Shown: positions 18,647 through 27,903, counted from the first letter of the stretch. The stretch is 64,000 bases of DNA from Photobacterium aquae (GCF_001029445.1 NZ_LDOT01000002.1:124001-188000); one strand, 5' to 3'. Made by a program: numbers and translations. Notes: generated by a model from the letters alone, not told the origin.

Positions 18647-19212
18647 TGAACAAACCATTATTACCGACATTCTTGATTGTGCCGCTAACCGGTCTAATTC
18701 TGATGCTAATCTCAGCATGGGCCAAAGCAGGCAGTGAGCCCGCAGCTGGATTTGCAGCACACCAAATCAAGGCCGTTTATATCTACCGACTCGCCAGCTT
18801 TATTCGCTGGCCGGGCGACACTGTGCTTCCGAAACGCTTTTGCGTAATAGGAAGAAACAGTATCACCCTCACTTTGGGCACCTTACTTGATAAAAATAAG
18901 CTGCAATTACTCAGCCCGACGAGCATGACCGAGGCCAGCAAGAAGTGTGACCTGCTATACATTACAGAACAAAAATTGTCAGCATTTCAAAGCTTGCCGC
19001 AATATCCGGGGCTTCTCACGATCAGTGATAACCCTAATACCCTAGCCATTGGTGGGATGATTGAGCTTCGCACAATTAACAATCAAGTTAAGCCTGCGAT
19101 TTCGAGCCAACATATACACAATGCCAATCTATCGGTCAGTTCCATGTTAATGCGAATCGCTATTACCGATGATGAACAAACCGCCCTCCAGCAGGAGGAT
19201 GCTAATGAATAA
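18646..19212 (+). CDS. YfiR family (DUF4154) periplasmic regulator
   Basis: A signal peptide (residues ~1-30, ending SAWAKA) is followed by the family motif HQIKAVYIYRLASFIRWP and a C-terminal region with LLTISDNP and IELRTINNQVKPAIS. In Pseudomonas YfiR is a periplasmic protein that represses the diguanylate cyclase YfiN by binding its periplasmic domain. Here the gene overlaps its upstream TonB receptor by one base and its downstream cyclase by eight, which implies translational coupling and a YfiR-YfiN-like pair. The ATG at 18646 is chosen because it forms the TAATG junction. The product is 188 aa, typical for the family. Confidence 0.88.
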   Translation: MNKPLLPTFLIVPLTGLILMLISAWAKAGSEPAAGFAAHQIKAVYIYRLASFIRWPGDTVLPKRFCVIGRNSITLTLGTLLDKNKLQLLSPTSMTEASKKCDLLYITEQKLSAFQSLPQYPGLLTISDNPNTLAIGGMIELRTINNQVKPAISSQHIHNANLSVSSMLMRIAITDDEQTALQQEDANE

Positions 19213-21220
19213 CTGGATAAGTAAACTATCGCTCAACCAACGCCTCTCTTTCCCAATTATGGCGTTTATATTAGCGGTCTTTGCCTGCTTCCAATTTACC
19301 AGCTACCGAAGCTACCTCAATATTGAGCGAGACAACCTGCTTACCCGGACCCAGATTCTGGCTACCGGGGTCGGAGCGAACCTAACCGCCGCGATTCAGT
19401 TCAATGACTTCTATGCCGCCGAAGAGATATTAGCGTCATTCAATGCCGACAACCTCATTACCATGGCCAGCCTTGAACTACCCAACCACACTGTTTTTGC
19501 TCAATACCATAATGAAAACAACGTATATGTAGCCCCAACTCAAAAACAAGAGACCAGAATTCGTGACAATGGCTACTATTTCAGCCACGAATTACTGTAC
19601 ATGATTGTACCTGTCACTATTAATAGCTCAGAAATAGGCCATATCCACTTAGCTGTTTCTTTAAACAAACTCCATCAAATACGAGTAAATCACCTACAAG
19701 TCAGTTTGTTTCTGCTGATTTTGATCTCAGCTACCGGTGTTTATATTATTAATCGCCTCCAGCTTTGGGTGGTCACCCCCATCACCAAGTTGAACGACGG
19801 TATCAAGCGGATAATCAATGACAAACAATATCTGCCGATCCTAGAACAAAAACACAGCAATGATGAGTTCTATGAGCTGACACGTAGCTTTAATAACATG
19901 GTCTCAACCATCAGCCAGCGAGACAATGAATTGCAAGCGGCAATGAAACATCTTTCTGATGAAAAGTCCTTCGCAATGAACATCATTGAAACAGTGCAAC
20001 ATGCCCTTCTTGTCGTTGACCAGCAAGGTAATATCACATTAGCCAATAATACCTGCCACAGTGTTTTTGGCCGTCCCGTCGCCATGATGATGTACCAGCC
20101 ACTGACTGACATCCTACAGCCTGTCGACAAAGACGCATTCACTCTGCTGTTTAACCAGGCCCTAAAACAAAACCACCAATTAGATAATTTGCTAATTGAA
20201 GGCCTTAATAACAAAGGGGAAGTTCGTACCTACCAGATCATCAGCCGACCATTGCACCAACAATACCAAATATTGTTTGCAATCAGTGACGTCACTATCA
20301 GTCATCAGGCGGCAAGGCAATTGCAACTAGCGGCAAAAGTCTTCGACAACAGTCAGGATTCTATCTTGGTGCTGGACAGTAAGGGGGTCATCTCTATGGT
20401 CAACTCCACTTACCTGAATATTACGGGATTCACCGAAGAACAAATCAACGGCCAGCATTACAGTTTTTTGGTCGATATTAATGAATTTAATCAGGTCAGC
20501 CCCGTTCTCCGTCGAGAGTTGTCGGCCAACAACCAATGGCACGGTGAGATTAATTCTCATACTGCCAACGGCGAAGTACTGCCACTGTTTGTACGTACCC
20601 ATCGTATAACAGACCCTTATACCCAAGAAGTACAGACTGTTGTAGTTGCCTCTGACCAGCGTTCGTTGCATGAGATGCAGCGTCTCGAACATATGGCGAA
20701 CCACGATCCTCTGACCAGCTTGCCTAACAGGGTCAAGCTAATGCAAACACTGGACAGCTTTCTCAGTCATCAAGTATTAACTTTTGAATCATTTGCGGTT
20801 TTGTTTATCGATCTTGATGGGTTTAAATCGGTAAATGATACCTATGGCCATAACATCGGTGATGAAGTACTAAAGATCATTGCCAAGCGCCTCAACGATT
20901 CTGTCCGCAAATGCGATATGGTCTCTCGTCTGGCGGGTGATGAGTTTGTTATCCTACTGTCACCGACAATCAGCGAGGAAGGCGTGAACGTAACTAGCGA
21001 ACGCATTCTCTCTTTGCTTCGTGAACCGTTGCACATTCCAAAGATAAAAAACCATATCGAGCTAGGCGCCAGTATTGGTTGCTACTATGTCAATGCTACC
21101 GATTTTCAGAACAGTGATGACATTTTAAGACGGGCCGATAAAGCAATGTATGAAGCGAAAATGAAGGGAAAAGGCCAGGTAGCTCATTTCAACAGCCTGA
21201 ATAATGACTTAATTCTATGA
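19205..21220 (+). CDS. YfiN-like CHASE8-HAMP-PAS-PAS-GGDEF diguanylate cyclase
   Basis: Order of parts: membrane helix (~13-33), periplasmic CHASE8-like domain with ATGVGANLTAAIQFNDFYAA, second helix (~165-185), HAMP, two PAS domains (~260-380 and ~385-500) and GGDEF. The active site reads RLAGDEF (AGDEF near residue 577), a variant that is often active, and the inhibitory I-site RKCD is intact. AGGAGG six bases before the ATG at 19205 fixes the start, eight bases inside the yfiR-like gene. It should make c-di-GMP under control of the YfiR protein encoded just upstream. Unlike Pseudomonas YfiN it carries PAS domains, so a second cytoplasmic input is likely. Confidence 0.93.
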   Translation: MNNWISKLSLNQRLSFPIMAFILAVFACFQFTSYRSYLNIERDNLLTRTQILATGVGANLTAAIQFNDFYAAEEILASFNADNLITMASLELPNHTVFAQYHNENNVYVAPTQKQETRIRDNGYYFSHELLYMIVPVTINSSEIGHIHLAVSLNKLHQIRVNHLQVSLFLLILISATGVYIINRLQLWVVTPITKLNDGIKRIINDKQYLPILEQKHSNDEFYELTRSFNNMVSTISQRDNELQAAMKHLSDEKSFAMNIIETVQHALLVVDQQGNITLANNTCHSVFGRPVAMMMYQPLTDILQPVDKDAFTLLFNQALKQNHQLDNLLIEGLNNKGEVRTYQIISRPLHQQYQILFAISDVTISHQAARQLQLAAKVFDNSQDSILVLDSKGVISMVNSTYLNITGFTEEQINGQHYSFLVDINEFNQVSPVLRRELSANNQWHGEINSHTANGEVLPLFVRTHRITDPYTQEVQTVVVASDQRSLHEMQRLEHMANHDPLTSLPNRVKLMQTLDSFLSHQVLTFESFAVLFIDLDGFKSVNDTYGHNIGDEVLKIIAKRLNDSVRKCDMVSRLAGDEFVILLSPTISEEGVNVTSERILSLLREPLHIPKIKNHIELGASIGCYYVNATDFQNSDDILRRADKAMYEAKMKGKGQVAHFNSLNNDLIL

Positions 21221-21246
21221 AAAAACAGCCTAAACGGCTGTTTTTT
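21220..21246 (+). terminator. Intrinsic terminator of the TonB/YfiR/GGDEF operon
   Basis: AAAAAACAGCC / GGCTGTTTTTT with a TAAAC loop, starting at the stop codon of the cyclase; a classic intrinsic terminator. Confidence 0.93.
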
Positions 21247-21283
21247 CATATCCAGTATGACCTAGATTTGAGCAATTCAACGA

Positions 21284-21757
21284 CTATGGGCGATTGGCCA
21301 ACTTGAATTGTCCGTCAGAGCTAAACCATATTGCTTGTGTTTTCTTGCGACCAAGTAAGATAGGACCGTCATCAAAGAACAAGAAGTTTTTCCAATTGCG
21401 CTTGAACACCGACCATTTCGTTTCAATAACGTTGTACTTTTCATAACAGAAAAATACCGTCGTATTATCTTCCCAATCAATAAAATTCAAAATAGCCTCT
21501 GGCAATTCAGGCTCATCGCCATCCCAAGCCAATTGCCAATCTTGTGGTTCAGACCAAATTTTATCGTCAAAGGCCCAATCACCAACACCAAAATGATCGG
21601 CATCTGAACTTTGGCTGCTAACATGCTCACGCCAAATTTGAGATGCACGGGCTTGAGTAAACGGTTTGATCAATGCCAAATCGGTTTCTGCCACCGGCAT
21701 TGAAGCATGAGTGAAAATCCACTTGCGGTTATAGCTATCTAAATCAACGTAGTTCAT
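21284..21757 (-). CDS. DUF2947-like conserved hypothetical protein
   Basis: This 157-aa soluble protein begins MNYVDLDSYNRKWIFTHASM and is rich in Trp (WREHV, DWAFDDKIW, QDWQLAWDGD, NFIDWEDNTT). It has no signal peptide or membrane segment. I believe it belongs to DUF2947, a family of Vibrio-type hypothetical proteins, but this is from memory of its general pattern. No catalytic motif is visible. It is followed downstream by the cyclase terminator, which may also stop its transcript. Confidence 0.65.
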   Translation of the reverse strand: MNYVDLDSYNRKWIFTHASMPVAETDLALIKPFTQARASQIWREHVSSQSSDADHFGVGDWAFDDKIWSEPQDWQLAWDGDEPELPEAILNFIDWEDNTTVFFCYEKYNVIETKWSVFKRNWKNFLFFDDGPILLGRKKTQAIWFSSDGQFKLANRP

Positions 21758-21893
21758 TGGGTGACCTAATCATCTTTGACCTGAGGAATTTACCTGAGAC
21801 AACCTTGAAGTGCCAGCGGAAATGGTAAAATTACCGATGATTAAGTCCGGGATTTCGGGGGGCACTGCACAAAGGCCCCCTGAGCGGTCAGTG

Positions 21894-22112
21894 CTATTTT
21901 TTCACGTCCCATAAATTACTTACCCACCCCCCTATATCAGGATCATAGTGGCAATTGGTGAACCTCTGCTCTGAACGCTGCTCGACATGATTTCGGGATT
22001 CCAGTAACTGAGAAATGTGGCAAGCCATAGGATCGCCATCGCTTGTCAAACGGCGACGCATCGCGACCTCTTTGATGATTTGTAATCGATATGCCGAGTT
22101 CATCTTCTTCAT
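21894..22112 (-). CDS. Small hypothetical protein, 72 aa
   Basis: I do not recognise it. The ORF begins MKKMNSAYRLQIIKEVAMRR and ends GGWVSNLWDVKK. It is basic at the N-terminus and has no membrane segment. A GTGGAAAG purine-rich site lies just before the ATG, which supports translation. It is separated from the DUF2947-like gene by ~135 bases holding a hairpin-like inverted repeat (GCACTG 21862-21867 / CAGTGC 21889-21894). It may be a real small gene; conservation would decide. Confidence 0.45.
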   Translation of the reverse strand: MKKMNSAYRLQIIKEVAMRRRLTSDGDPMACHISQLLESRNHVEQRSEQRFTNCHYDPDIGGWVSNLWDVKK

Positions 22113-22419
22113 CTTTCCACGCCTCTGTCAGTGAAACCCAGATAAAAATAGAACCTGGTTAAAAAAACGTCAAACAGCTCACACGATACTGTCATATTCT
22201 TCATGTAAGGCTCGTAACTAACATCTCCTTACTTTTCATGTTGTTATTAAACAATGATTTAACACGCCTACGAATTAGCCGATCTATACAAAGATAAAAT
22301 AATGATTTTGAAGTAAAATATATTTATCGATCTAACGCACATAATTTACCGAGCAACCTAAAACCTAACCGGGCTGCCTATATTAGAATTGTCATAAACG
22401 CCAGAAGATAAAAAATAGA
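22113..22419. other. AT-rich divergent intergenic region
   Basis: About 300 bases between a small minus-strand ORF and the acyl-CoA ligase gene. I see no gene and no clear repeat; it must carry the ligase promoter. Confidence 0.5.
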
Positions 22420-23964
22420 ATGTATAATTTAGCTACCAATCTCGAACGCAATGCCGAATTTCGCAGTAAAGACACCGCCATTATCTTCAACGAAGACAAA
22501 ATTGATTACGCCACCCTCAACCAACAAGTCAACAAAGTAGCCAACCAGTTGGTAAGACTCGGGCTGCAAGCCGATGATAAAATCGCCCTTTCCTGCCCCA
22601 ATACACCCGCATTCGTTATCGGATACTATGCAATCCAAAAAATTGGAGCCATTACTGTTCCACTAAACGTCATGCTCAAAGGCCCAGAAGTCGCTTATCA
22701 TCTTGCCGATTCTGATGCTGTTGCTCTTATCTGCTTTGAAGGCAATAGCACACTGCCAACGGGTGAATACGGTTTTGAGGGCTTTAGCCAAACCCCTAGC
22801 TGCAAACACTTTATCCGCATTGAATCAGGAGCAGAAACCCCTGCCCCCGAAGGATCCCACAGTTTCCAGCAATGGCTTGCAGGTGCCTCCGTCCATTTCG
22901 ATGCGGTTTATCGTCGAGCCGAAGACAGTTGCGTCATTCTCTACACATCAGGCACCACCGGTCGCGCCAAAGGGGCGGAACTCAGTCAAAGCAATATGCT
23001 GTGTAATGCTCAGGCATGTCAGGCATTAACCAATCAAAAAGGCACGGATGTCAGCATGGCGATTCTGCCGCTCTTTCACACCTTCGGCCAGTCATTGATC
23101 ATGAACACTTCAATCCTTGCCGGTAGCGCATTGGTTCTAGTGCCGCGTTTTGTTCCTAAAAACGTCATGCACTTAATGCAGGCACATAAGGTGACACACT
23201 TAGCAGGCGTACCAACAATGTTTATTGGCCTGCTCGCCTTTGCCGAAAAACATGGTGGCGACTATATAGAGGACATTGCGGCCAACCTGAAAGTAGCCAT
23301 CTCTGGCGGCGCATCAATGCCCGTTGAAGTACTCAAACAATTCGAGAAAAAACTCAACGTACCGGTCATTGAAGGCTATGGCCTGTCTGAATCCTCGCCT
23401 GTCGCAGCGTTCAACCATCTGGAGTATCAGCGTAAGCCAGGCAGTATTGGCCAACCCCTGCCGGGTGTGACCATGAAAGTCGTGGACAACGAAGGCAACG
23501 AGGTACCCCGGGGCAAGGAAGGCGAGTTGCTGATCCGTGGCCACAATGTAATGAAGGGCTACTATAAAAAACCGGAAGAGACAGCGAAAACTGTCGTTGA
23601 TGGCTGGCTCCATACCGGCGATATCGTACGTATGGATGACGACGGTTATGTCTTTGTGGTCGATCGCCTCAAAGAAGTGATTATCAGAGGTGGGTTCAAT
23701 ATTTATCCTCGCGATATCGAAGAAACCTTCATGGCTCATCCAGCCGTGCACATGATCGCGGTGATCGGTGTACCCCATAAAACCTACGGCGAAGAAGCCA
23801 AAGCCTTCATACTTCTCAAGGAAGGGGCTAACGTATCAAGCAAAGAACTGGCGGCATGGGGCAAAGAACGTTTGGCTGATTATAAATACCCTCGCCTAAT
23901 TGAGATCGTGGCCGAGTTGCCAATGACAGCAACGGGAAAGATCCTCAAACGCCTGCTGAAATAA
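22420..23964 (+). CDS. Long-chain fatty-acid--CoA ligase family (AMP-forming)
   Basis: A complete ANL-superfamily adenylate-forming enzyme of 514 aa. Visible motifs are the P-loop YTSGTTGRAKG (~residue 175), the aromatic motif LPLFHTFGQS, VIEGYGLSESSP, the hinge-preceding GWLHTGDIVRMDDDGYVFVVDR, and the catalytic lysine region TATGKILKRLL at the C-terminus. It should activate a carboxylic acid with ATP and attach it to CoA; length and motifs fit medium/long-chain fatty acids, but chain length cannot be read from sequence. It is a single gene and not in an obvious beta-oxidation operon. It is distinct from the longer FadD type. Confidence 0.9.
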   Translation: MYNLATNLERNAEFRSKDTAIIFNEDKIDYATLNQQVNKVANQLVRLGLQADDKIALSCPNTPAFVIGYYAIQKIGAITVPLNVMLKGPEVAYHLADSDAVALICFEGNSTLPTGEYGFEGFSQTPSCKHFIRIESGAETPAPEGSHSFQQWLAGASVHFDAVYRRAEDSCVILYTSGTTGRAKGAELSQSNMLCNAQACQALTNQKGTDVSMAILPLFHTFGQSLIMNTSILAGSALVLVPRFVPKNVMHLMQAHKVTHLAGVPTMFIGLLAFAEKHGGDYIEDIAANLKVAISGGASMPVEVLKQFEKKLNVPVIEGYGLSESSPVAAFNHLEYQRKPGSIGQPLPGVTMKVVDNEGNEVPRGKEGELLIRGHNVMKGYYKKPEETAKTVVDGWLHTGDIVRMDDDGYVFVVDRLKEVIIRGGFNIYPRDIEETFMAHPAVHMIAVIGVPHKTYGEEAKAFILLKEGANVSSKELAAWGKERLADYKYPRLIEIVAELPMTATGKILKRLLK

Positions 23965-23981
23965 TCACATCTGGAATAAAA

Positions 23982-24006
23982 GAAAGCGGTCTGGCCGGCC
24001 GCTTTC
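23982..24006 (+). terminator. Probable terminator after the acyl-CoA ligase gene
   Basis: GAAAGCGG / CCGCTTTC with a nine-base loop. The T-run after it is weak, so confidence is moderate. Confidence 0.6.
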
Positions 24007-24075
24007 GTCTACCCTTAACTATGAGCTTGTCGGCTGACAATCTGCTTTTTATTGGTTCAGGATGTGGATGTTATA

Positions 24076-24828
24076 GTGCTACGATTATCAACACTGTGTT
24101 ACCTGATCGGCTTTTTGATGATGAAGCCGACATCAGTACTCGCCCAACCTTCAACGGCTTTCCACCAGTGCAACAAAACCTTTAATTATCAACTGTATTT
24201 CAATAATCTCAAAATCGGGCAGTTTACCCGAACCCTCAACTGGAAAGACTCTCAGGCCAACATTAATTCCTACAGTACTGTCAACGTATTAGCGACCAAA
24301 ACACGCTTTCGCCAACAATCAATAATATACTGGTCGGCACAGCAACAAAGTTTTCTGACCAAAAGCTTTAAGCGAGATATCAATGGGCTGCTTGGCGGTT
24401 CAACCCAAGCGACGTTCAGTAATCACGGATTACAATCTGAAGTCAGCGTCGATGGTACAAAAAACAGTTACACCAGTAATAAACAACCCTTACTCGATGC
24501 CGATGCCATTGGCAGCCAAATTCGACTGATGTTAATCGAAGGTAAGACGCAATTTAATTTCAAAATGCAAGATACCGATGAAGTGAATCATTACTATTTC
24601 CAAGTAAAAGGGAAAGAGACTATCAATTCAAACTTCGGAAAAATCAGAACTATCCGTGTTGAGCAGATCAAGAAAAATGACCGCAAATTTGTTATGTGGT
24701 TTTCTCCGGATATTGACTACCAACTAGTACGTGCGACCTACCAAAGAAAGATCCTCGACTTAAAAGCCGTCATGCTCAGCAAACGAATTTCCTGCCCACC
24801 CCAGCAGGTCGTGGTTAAAACACCTTAG
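24076..24828 (+). CDS. DUF3108-like exported protein
   Basis: From the GTG at 24076 the protein begins with a clean signal peptide (hydrophobic LSTLCYLIGFLMM, then KPTSVLA). The mature part has NYQLYFNNLKIGQFTRTL, a DGTKNSYTSNKQPLLDADAI segment and VMWFSPDIDYQLVRATY, the pattern of DUF3108 periplasmic proteins (a beta-rich lipocalin-like fold). A TTG at 24052 would place eight hydrophilic residues before the signal peptide, so I prefer the internal GTG. Function is unknown. It stands alone between the acyl-CoA ligase and the gamma-glutamylcyclotransferase gene. Confidence 0.78.
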   Translation: MLRLSTLCYLIGFLMMKPTSVLAQPSTAFHQCNKTFNYQLYFNNLKIGQFTRTLNWKDSQANINSYSTVNVLATKTRFRQQSIIYWSAQQQSFLTKSFKRDINGLLGGSTQATFSNHGLQSEVSVDGTKNSYTSNKQPLLDADAIGSQIRLMLIEGKTQFNFKMQDTDEVNHYYFQVKGKETINSNFGKIRTIRVEQIKKNDRKFVMWFSPDIDYQLVRATYQRKILDLKAVMLSKRISCPPQQVVVKTP

Positions 24829-24866
24829 GCATTTATTTTCTTCATTTCACTATGACAATCGCCTTA

Positions 24867-25466
24867 TCAGCCCTTATCAAATCTTGCTGTTGTTCTTGGT
24901 ATCTGTGCCAGAAGTTGGTCAATATGCGCTAAATGCTCACGTTCAACCCCTGCATGCTTGCCATACTTTGGCTGATGGCGATCATTTTCCCTTGGGTAAT
25001 GCCAACCATTTGTCGTTTCGACAAAAGTTTTGGCAAAAATTGGAGAGATAGATAAACATCCGGCCAGCACTGTATCAACGTAAGTTTGCATGATTGGCCA
25101 GTGCTGGCATGGAGGTTCCGTTTCATCCTTGGTATACACCCACAATGGCAACTCCCGATTAAAGCAATTTAGCGCGCTTTGGGCGCGATCGAAAGTTTCA
25201 ATTTGTCCTGGTTCTAGCGCTACACGCGTATAGCCCTTTTCCCTTAAATCAAACTGAGCCAAGGCAGCCTCATCCACTTCGACCAATACCCCATTACAGT
25301 GCCCCTTACCCATCCTCGCCACCAAGGGAGCGATTTGGTAACTCCCATTCACTTTTCCCCAATGACGCTCAAGGCCATGAACGGTTACGGGTATCGCCGC
25401 TTGGGTATTCCCCGTCATCTGGCGAGAATATTGATTAATCAAGCTGCCGTAGCCAAAGATATACAT
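24867..25466 (-). CDS. Gamma-glutamylcyclotransferase-like protein
   Basis: The N-terminus MYIFGYGSLI is the nucleotide-loop-like signature of the GGCT/AIG2 fold, and the Glu in FDLREKGYTRV is at the place of the catalytic acid. Such enzymes release 5-oxoproline (pyroglutamate) from gamma-glutamyl amino acids or glutathione. The gene follows pxpC by 93 bases on the same strand, and the pxpABC product consumes 5-oxoproline, so the neighbourhood supports this function strongly. AAGGGAG lies just before the ATG. The C-terminal ~50 residues (WHYPRENDRHQPKYGKHAG) are an extension not needed for the core fold. Confidence 0.8.
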   Translation of the reverse strand: MYIFGYGSLINQYSRQMTGNTQAAIPVTVHGLERHWGKVNGSYQIAPLVARMGKGHCNGVLVEVDEAALAQFDLREKGYTRVALEPGQIETFDRAQSALNCFNRELPLWVYTKDETEPPCQHWPIMQTYVDTVLAGCLSISPIFAKTFVETTNGWHYPRENDRHQPKYGKHAGVEREHLAHIDQLLAQIPRTTARFDKG

Positions 25467-25559
25467 ACCATTGCTCCCTTGTTACCACGCTATCTCACTA
25501 TGTTCAGTTCGGCGCATTCGCAGTGACACTGCGATCTAAAGTTGAAAAGGATTGTATCC

Positions 25560-26495
25560 CTACACGCCAAAAAAGCGCCCAAAAGCCAACCATTCCTTTT
25601 GCAACAGCGGCAAATCCCCTTTCTCAAACCGGATCTCTGTGCCGGGCCGAGCCTGTGCCAATAGCGACAAATCAACCTTAGCCACGCAGCCAATCTTCGG
25701 GTAGCCACCCAAGGTTTGCCGATCGTTGAGTAAAATAATCGGTTGCCCGTCGGGAGGAAACTGAATCGCCCCCAGCGCAATCCCTTCAGAGACCATTTCA
25801 GGTACTTCCACAGAGATTGCAGAACCACTGAGCCTGCATCCCATCCGATCACTTTCCTGCCTCACAGTATAAACGGAATGGTAGAAGCGCTCTTTATCAT
25901 CAAAAGAAAATAGATGGGACTGGTAAGACTCGATAACCCGCAGCATAATCGGCTGAGAGTAGTCAGGAATAAAACGAAACGACGTCATCCTCCCCACAAA
26001 GCCTTGCCATTGTGTCGGGTCGGCTTCGCCTAACGGAATAATGTCACCAGCCTCTAATGCCTGCCCATCGACAAGACCACCGAGTTGATTGCGAGGTACT
26101 GTCGAGCGACTTCCCAGCACCTCTGGTGTTGCTATGCCGCCACGAATTGCAATATATGCCCTGATTCCCGTGCGAGCATAACCGAACGTTAGCACCTGAC
26201 CCTTTTTGACCTCGAAGCTCTGCCACAAGGGGCACACATCACCATCCAATTGCGGACTCATATCAGCACCGGTAATCGCCACCAGTAAATCACTGCGCGC
26301 GTACAATTGCGTCTGGCCAATAGTCACCTCGATGACAGCACTCGACGATGTGTTACCAACCAAGTGATTGGCCCAGCAGGCCGCATGCAGATCCAAAACT
26401 CCTCCTTGGCTCAATCCCTGCTGAGCAACGCCAAAACGCCCTAGATCCTGCACTAACGCCAACATCCCGGGACGGATCACTTCCAATGCCGGCAT
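25560..26495 (-). CDS. pxpC: 5-oxoprolinase subunit PxpC
   Basis: Starting MPALEVIRPGMLALVQDLGR and containing FGVAQQGLSQGGVLD and LLNDRQTLGGYPKIGCV, this matches the PxpC / urea-amidolyase C-terminal (biotin-dependent carboxyltransferase-like) family at its normal length of 311 aa. With PxpA and PxpB it forms the ATP-dependent prokaryotic 5-oxoprolinase, which opens 5-oxoproline to glutamate in the cytoplasm. Its start lies 19 bases inside pxpB, so the two are translationally coupled. The gamma-glutamylcyclotransferase gene follows. Confidence 0.93.
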   Translation of the reverse strand: MPALEVIRPGMLALVQDLGRFGVAQQGLSQGGVLDLHAACWANHLVGNTSSSAVIEVTIGQTQLYARSDLLVAITGADMSPQLDGDVCPLWQSFEVKKGQVLTFGYARTGIRAYIAIRGGIATPEVLGSRSTVPRNQLGGLVDGQALEAGDIIPLGEADPTQWQGFVGRMTSFRFIPDYSQPIMLRVIESYQSHLFSFDDKERFYHSVYTVRQESDRMGCRLSGSAISVEVPEMVSEGIALGAIQFPPDGQPIILLNDRQTLGGYPKIGCVAKVDLSLLAQARPGTEIRFEKGDLPLLQKEWLAFGRFFGV

Positions 26496-27166
26496 AGCCT
26501 CCCCCCTTTGGCAAGAAACACCGCTTTTGTCACAGGCTCAAAACAAACTTCATCTCCCACTTCGACAGGTGAAACTGGATCGGCATGGGGATCAAACAGC
26601 GATACGGGACAATTACCGATAATCTGCCAGCCACCCGGAGAGTCCAGCGGATAAACGGCTGTTTGCTGCCCTGCAATCCCAACACTGCCTGCCGGGACTA
26701 ACTTTCGAGGTGTCGCATGGCGAGGCATGGCAATGCGCTTGTCAACGGGAGCCAAAAAAGCAAATCCCGGGGCGAAACCTATCGCGCATACCCTGTATGT
26801 TTGTCCACAATGAATATCAATGACCTCTTGCTCGCTGAGACCGCACAGGGAAGCAAGCATGGGCAGATCTGGGCCAGCCTCGCCACCATAAAATACCGGT
26901 AATACTATCTGCCTCCCCAATAACGGGCTGCCATTATTTTCCCAACAAGCCAAAGCGCTTTGAATCATAGAATCAATCATTTCGATAGTGAGTACATCAG
27001 CACGGTACTCTATTAGCAGCGAGGTATAGGAAGGAATGCGTTCAATAATGGCCGGGTGATTGAGCGAATCAGCAACATGCCGTATTAGAGGGATCAGTGA
27101 CTGATCAATATGGTTACCGAAATAAACAATCGCTGTCGTTTCAGAAACAGGCTGCAATTGAATCAT
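26477..27166 (-). CDS. pxpB: 5-oxoprolinase subunit PxpB
   Basis: This 229-aa protein has the PxpB/KipI motifs LPVFYGGEAGPDL, CAIGFAPGFAFLAPVD, MPRHATPRKLVPAGSVGIAG and SPGGWQIIGNCP. It pairs with PxpC as the second subunit of 5-oxoprolinase; the pair resembles the KipI-KipA proteins of Bacillus. Its ATG overlaps the TGA of pxpA in an ATGA junction, and its end overlaps the start of pxpC. Confidence 0.94.
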   Translation of the reverse strand: MIQLQPVSETTAIVYFGNHIDQSLIPLIRHVADSLNHPAIIERIPSYTSLLIEYRADVLTIEMIDSMIQSALACWENNGSPLLGRQIVLPVFYGGEAGPDLPMLASLCGLSEQEVIDIHCGQTYRVCAIGFAPGFAFLAPVDKRIAMPRHATPRKLVPAGSVGIAGQQTAVYPLDSPGGWQIIGNCPVSLFDPHADPVSPVEVGDEVCFEPVTKAVFLAKGGRLCRHWK

Positions 27167-27903
27167 CGCCGAAGATCCTCGTGCAGCTGTTTGACCAGCA
27201 TGACAGACTCTTCGTTGTCACCATGCACACAGACCGTGTCCGCATATAGCTTCAAGCACTGATTGTCGATAGTCGTCACCCAGCCGCCGGCCAGTTCAGC
27301 AACCTGCTGGCGAATACGCTCGGTATCATGATACACAGAGCCAGCTTGTGATCGCGGTACGAGCAAGCCCGTTGATTGGTAGGCGCGATCGGCAAATGCT
27401 TCAAATAACAACGGCACCGCATACTTGGCCGCTTGTGCTATATATTGGCGATTATCAGTACGAGCAAGGATCATCAACGATAATGATGATGGACGTTGCA
27501 TATTAAGCAAAGATACCGCAGACAAAATCGCCTCGTAAACCGAGGGATCTGCCATCATATCGTTATACAGCGCACCATGTGGCTTAACATAATTCAGCGT
27601 TGCGCCATATAAACGACAAATGGCATCTAACGCACCAACCTGATAGGCCACGAGCTGGGTAATTTCTTGTGATGTATGAGGAATATGCCGACGCCCAAAT
27701 CCTTGCTTGTCGTCGTAGCCGGGATGCGCACCTATCTCAACGCCATGCACTAACGCCAATTCGACTGTCTTCGCCATATGAGACGGATCTGAGGCATGAA
27801 AACCACAAGCCACGTTTGCCATGTCGATCCAAGGCATCGCCGCCGCATCATTCCCCATCTCCCAACTGCCGAAACTTTCCCCCATATCACAGTTAAGTTT
27901 CAT
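27163..27903 (-). CDS. pxpA: 5-oxoprolinase subunit PxpA (LamB/YcsF family)
   Basis: MKLNCDMGESFGSWEMGND, ANVACGFHASDP, EIGAHPGYDD and YVKPHGALYND are the hallmark motifs of LamB/YcsF proteins, with the conserved Asp and His residues of the metal-containing pocket present. Length is 246 aa, normal for PxpA. It heads the pxpA-pxpB-pxpC-GGCT cluster, with a stop/start overlap to pxpB, and should provide the catalytic subunit that turns 5-oxoproline into glutamate. Confidence 0.95.
   Translation of the reverse strand: MKLNCDMGESFGSWEMGNDAAAMPWIDMANVACGFHASDPSHMAKTVELALVHGVEIGAHPGYDDKQGFGRRHIPHTSQEITQLVAYQVGALDAICRLYGATLNYVKPHGALYNDMMADPSVYEAILSAVSLLNMQRPSSLSLMILARTDNRQYIAQAAKYAVPLLFEAFADRAYQSTGLLVPRSQAGSVYHDTERIRQQVAELAGGWVTTIDNQCLKLYADTVCVHGDNEESVMLVKQLHEDLRR

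Noticed and set aside
21862-21900. Plus-strand terminator with TATTTTTT after GCACTG/CAGTGC
   Set aside because: No plus-strand gene precedes it; the stem is short with a long loop, and it may be chance.
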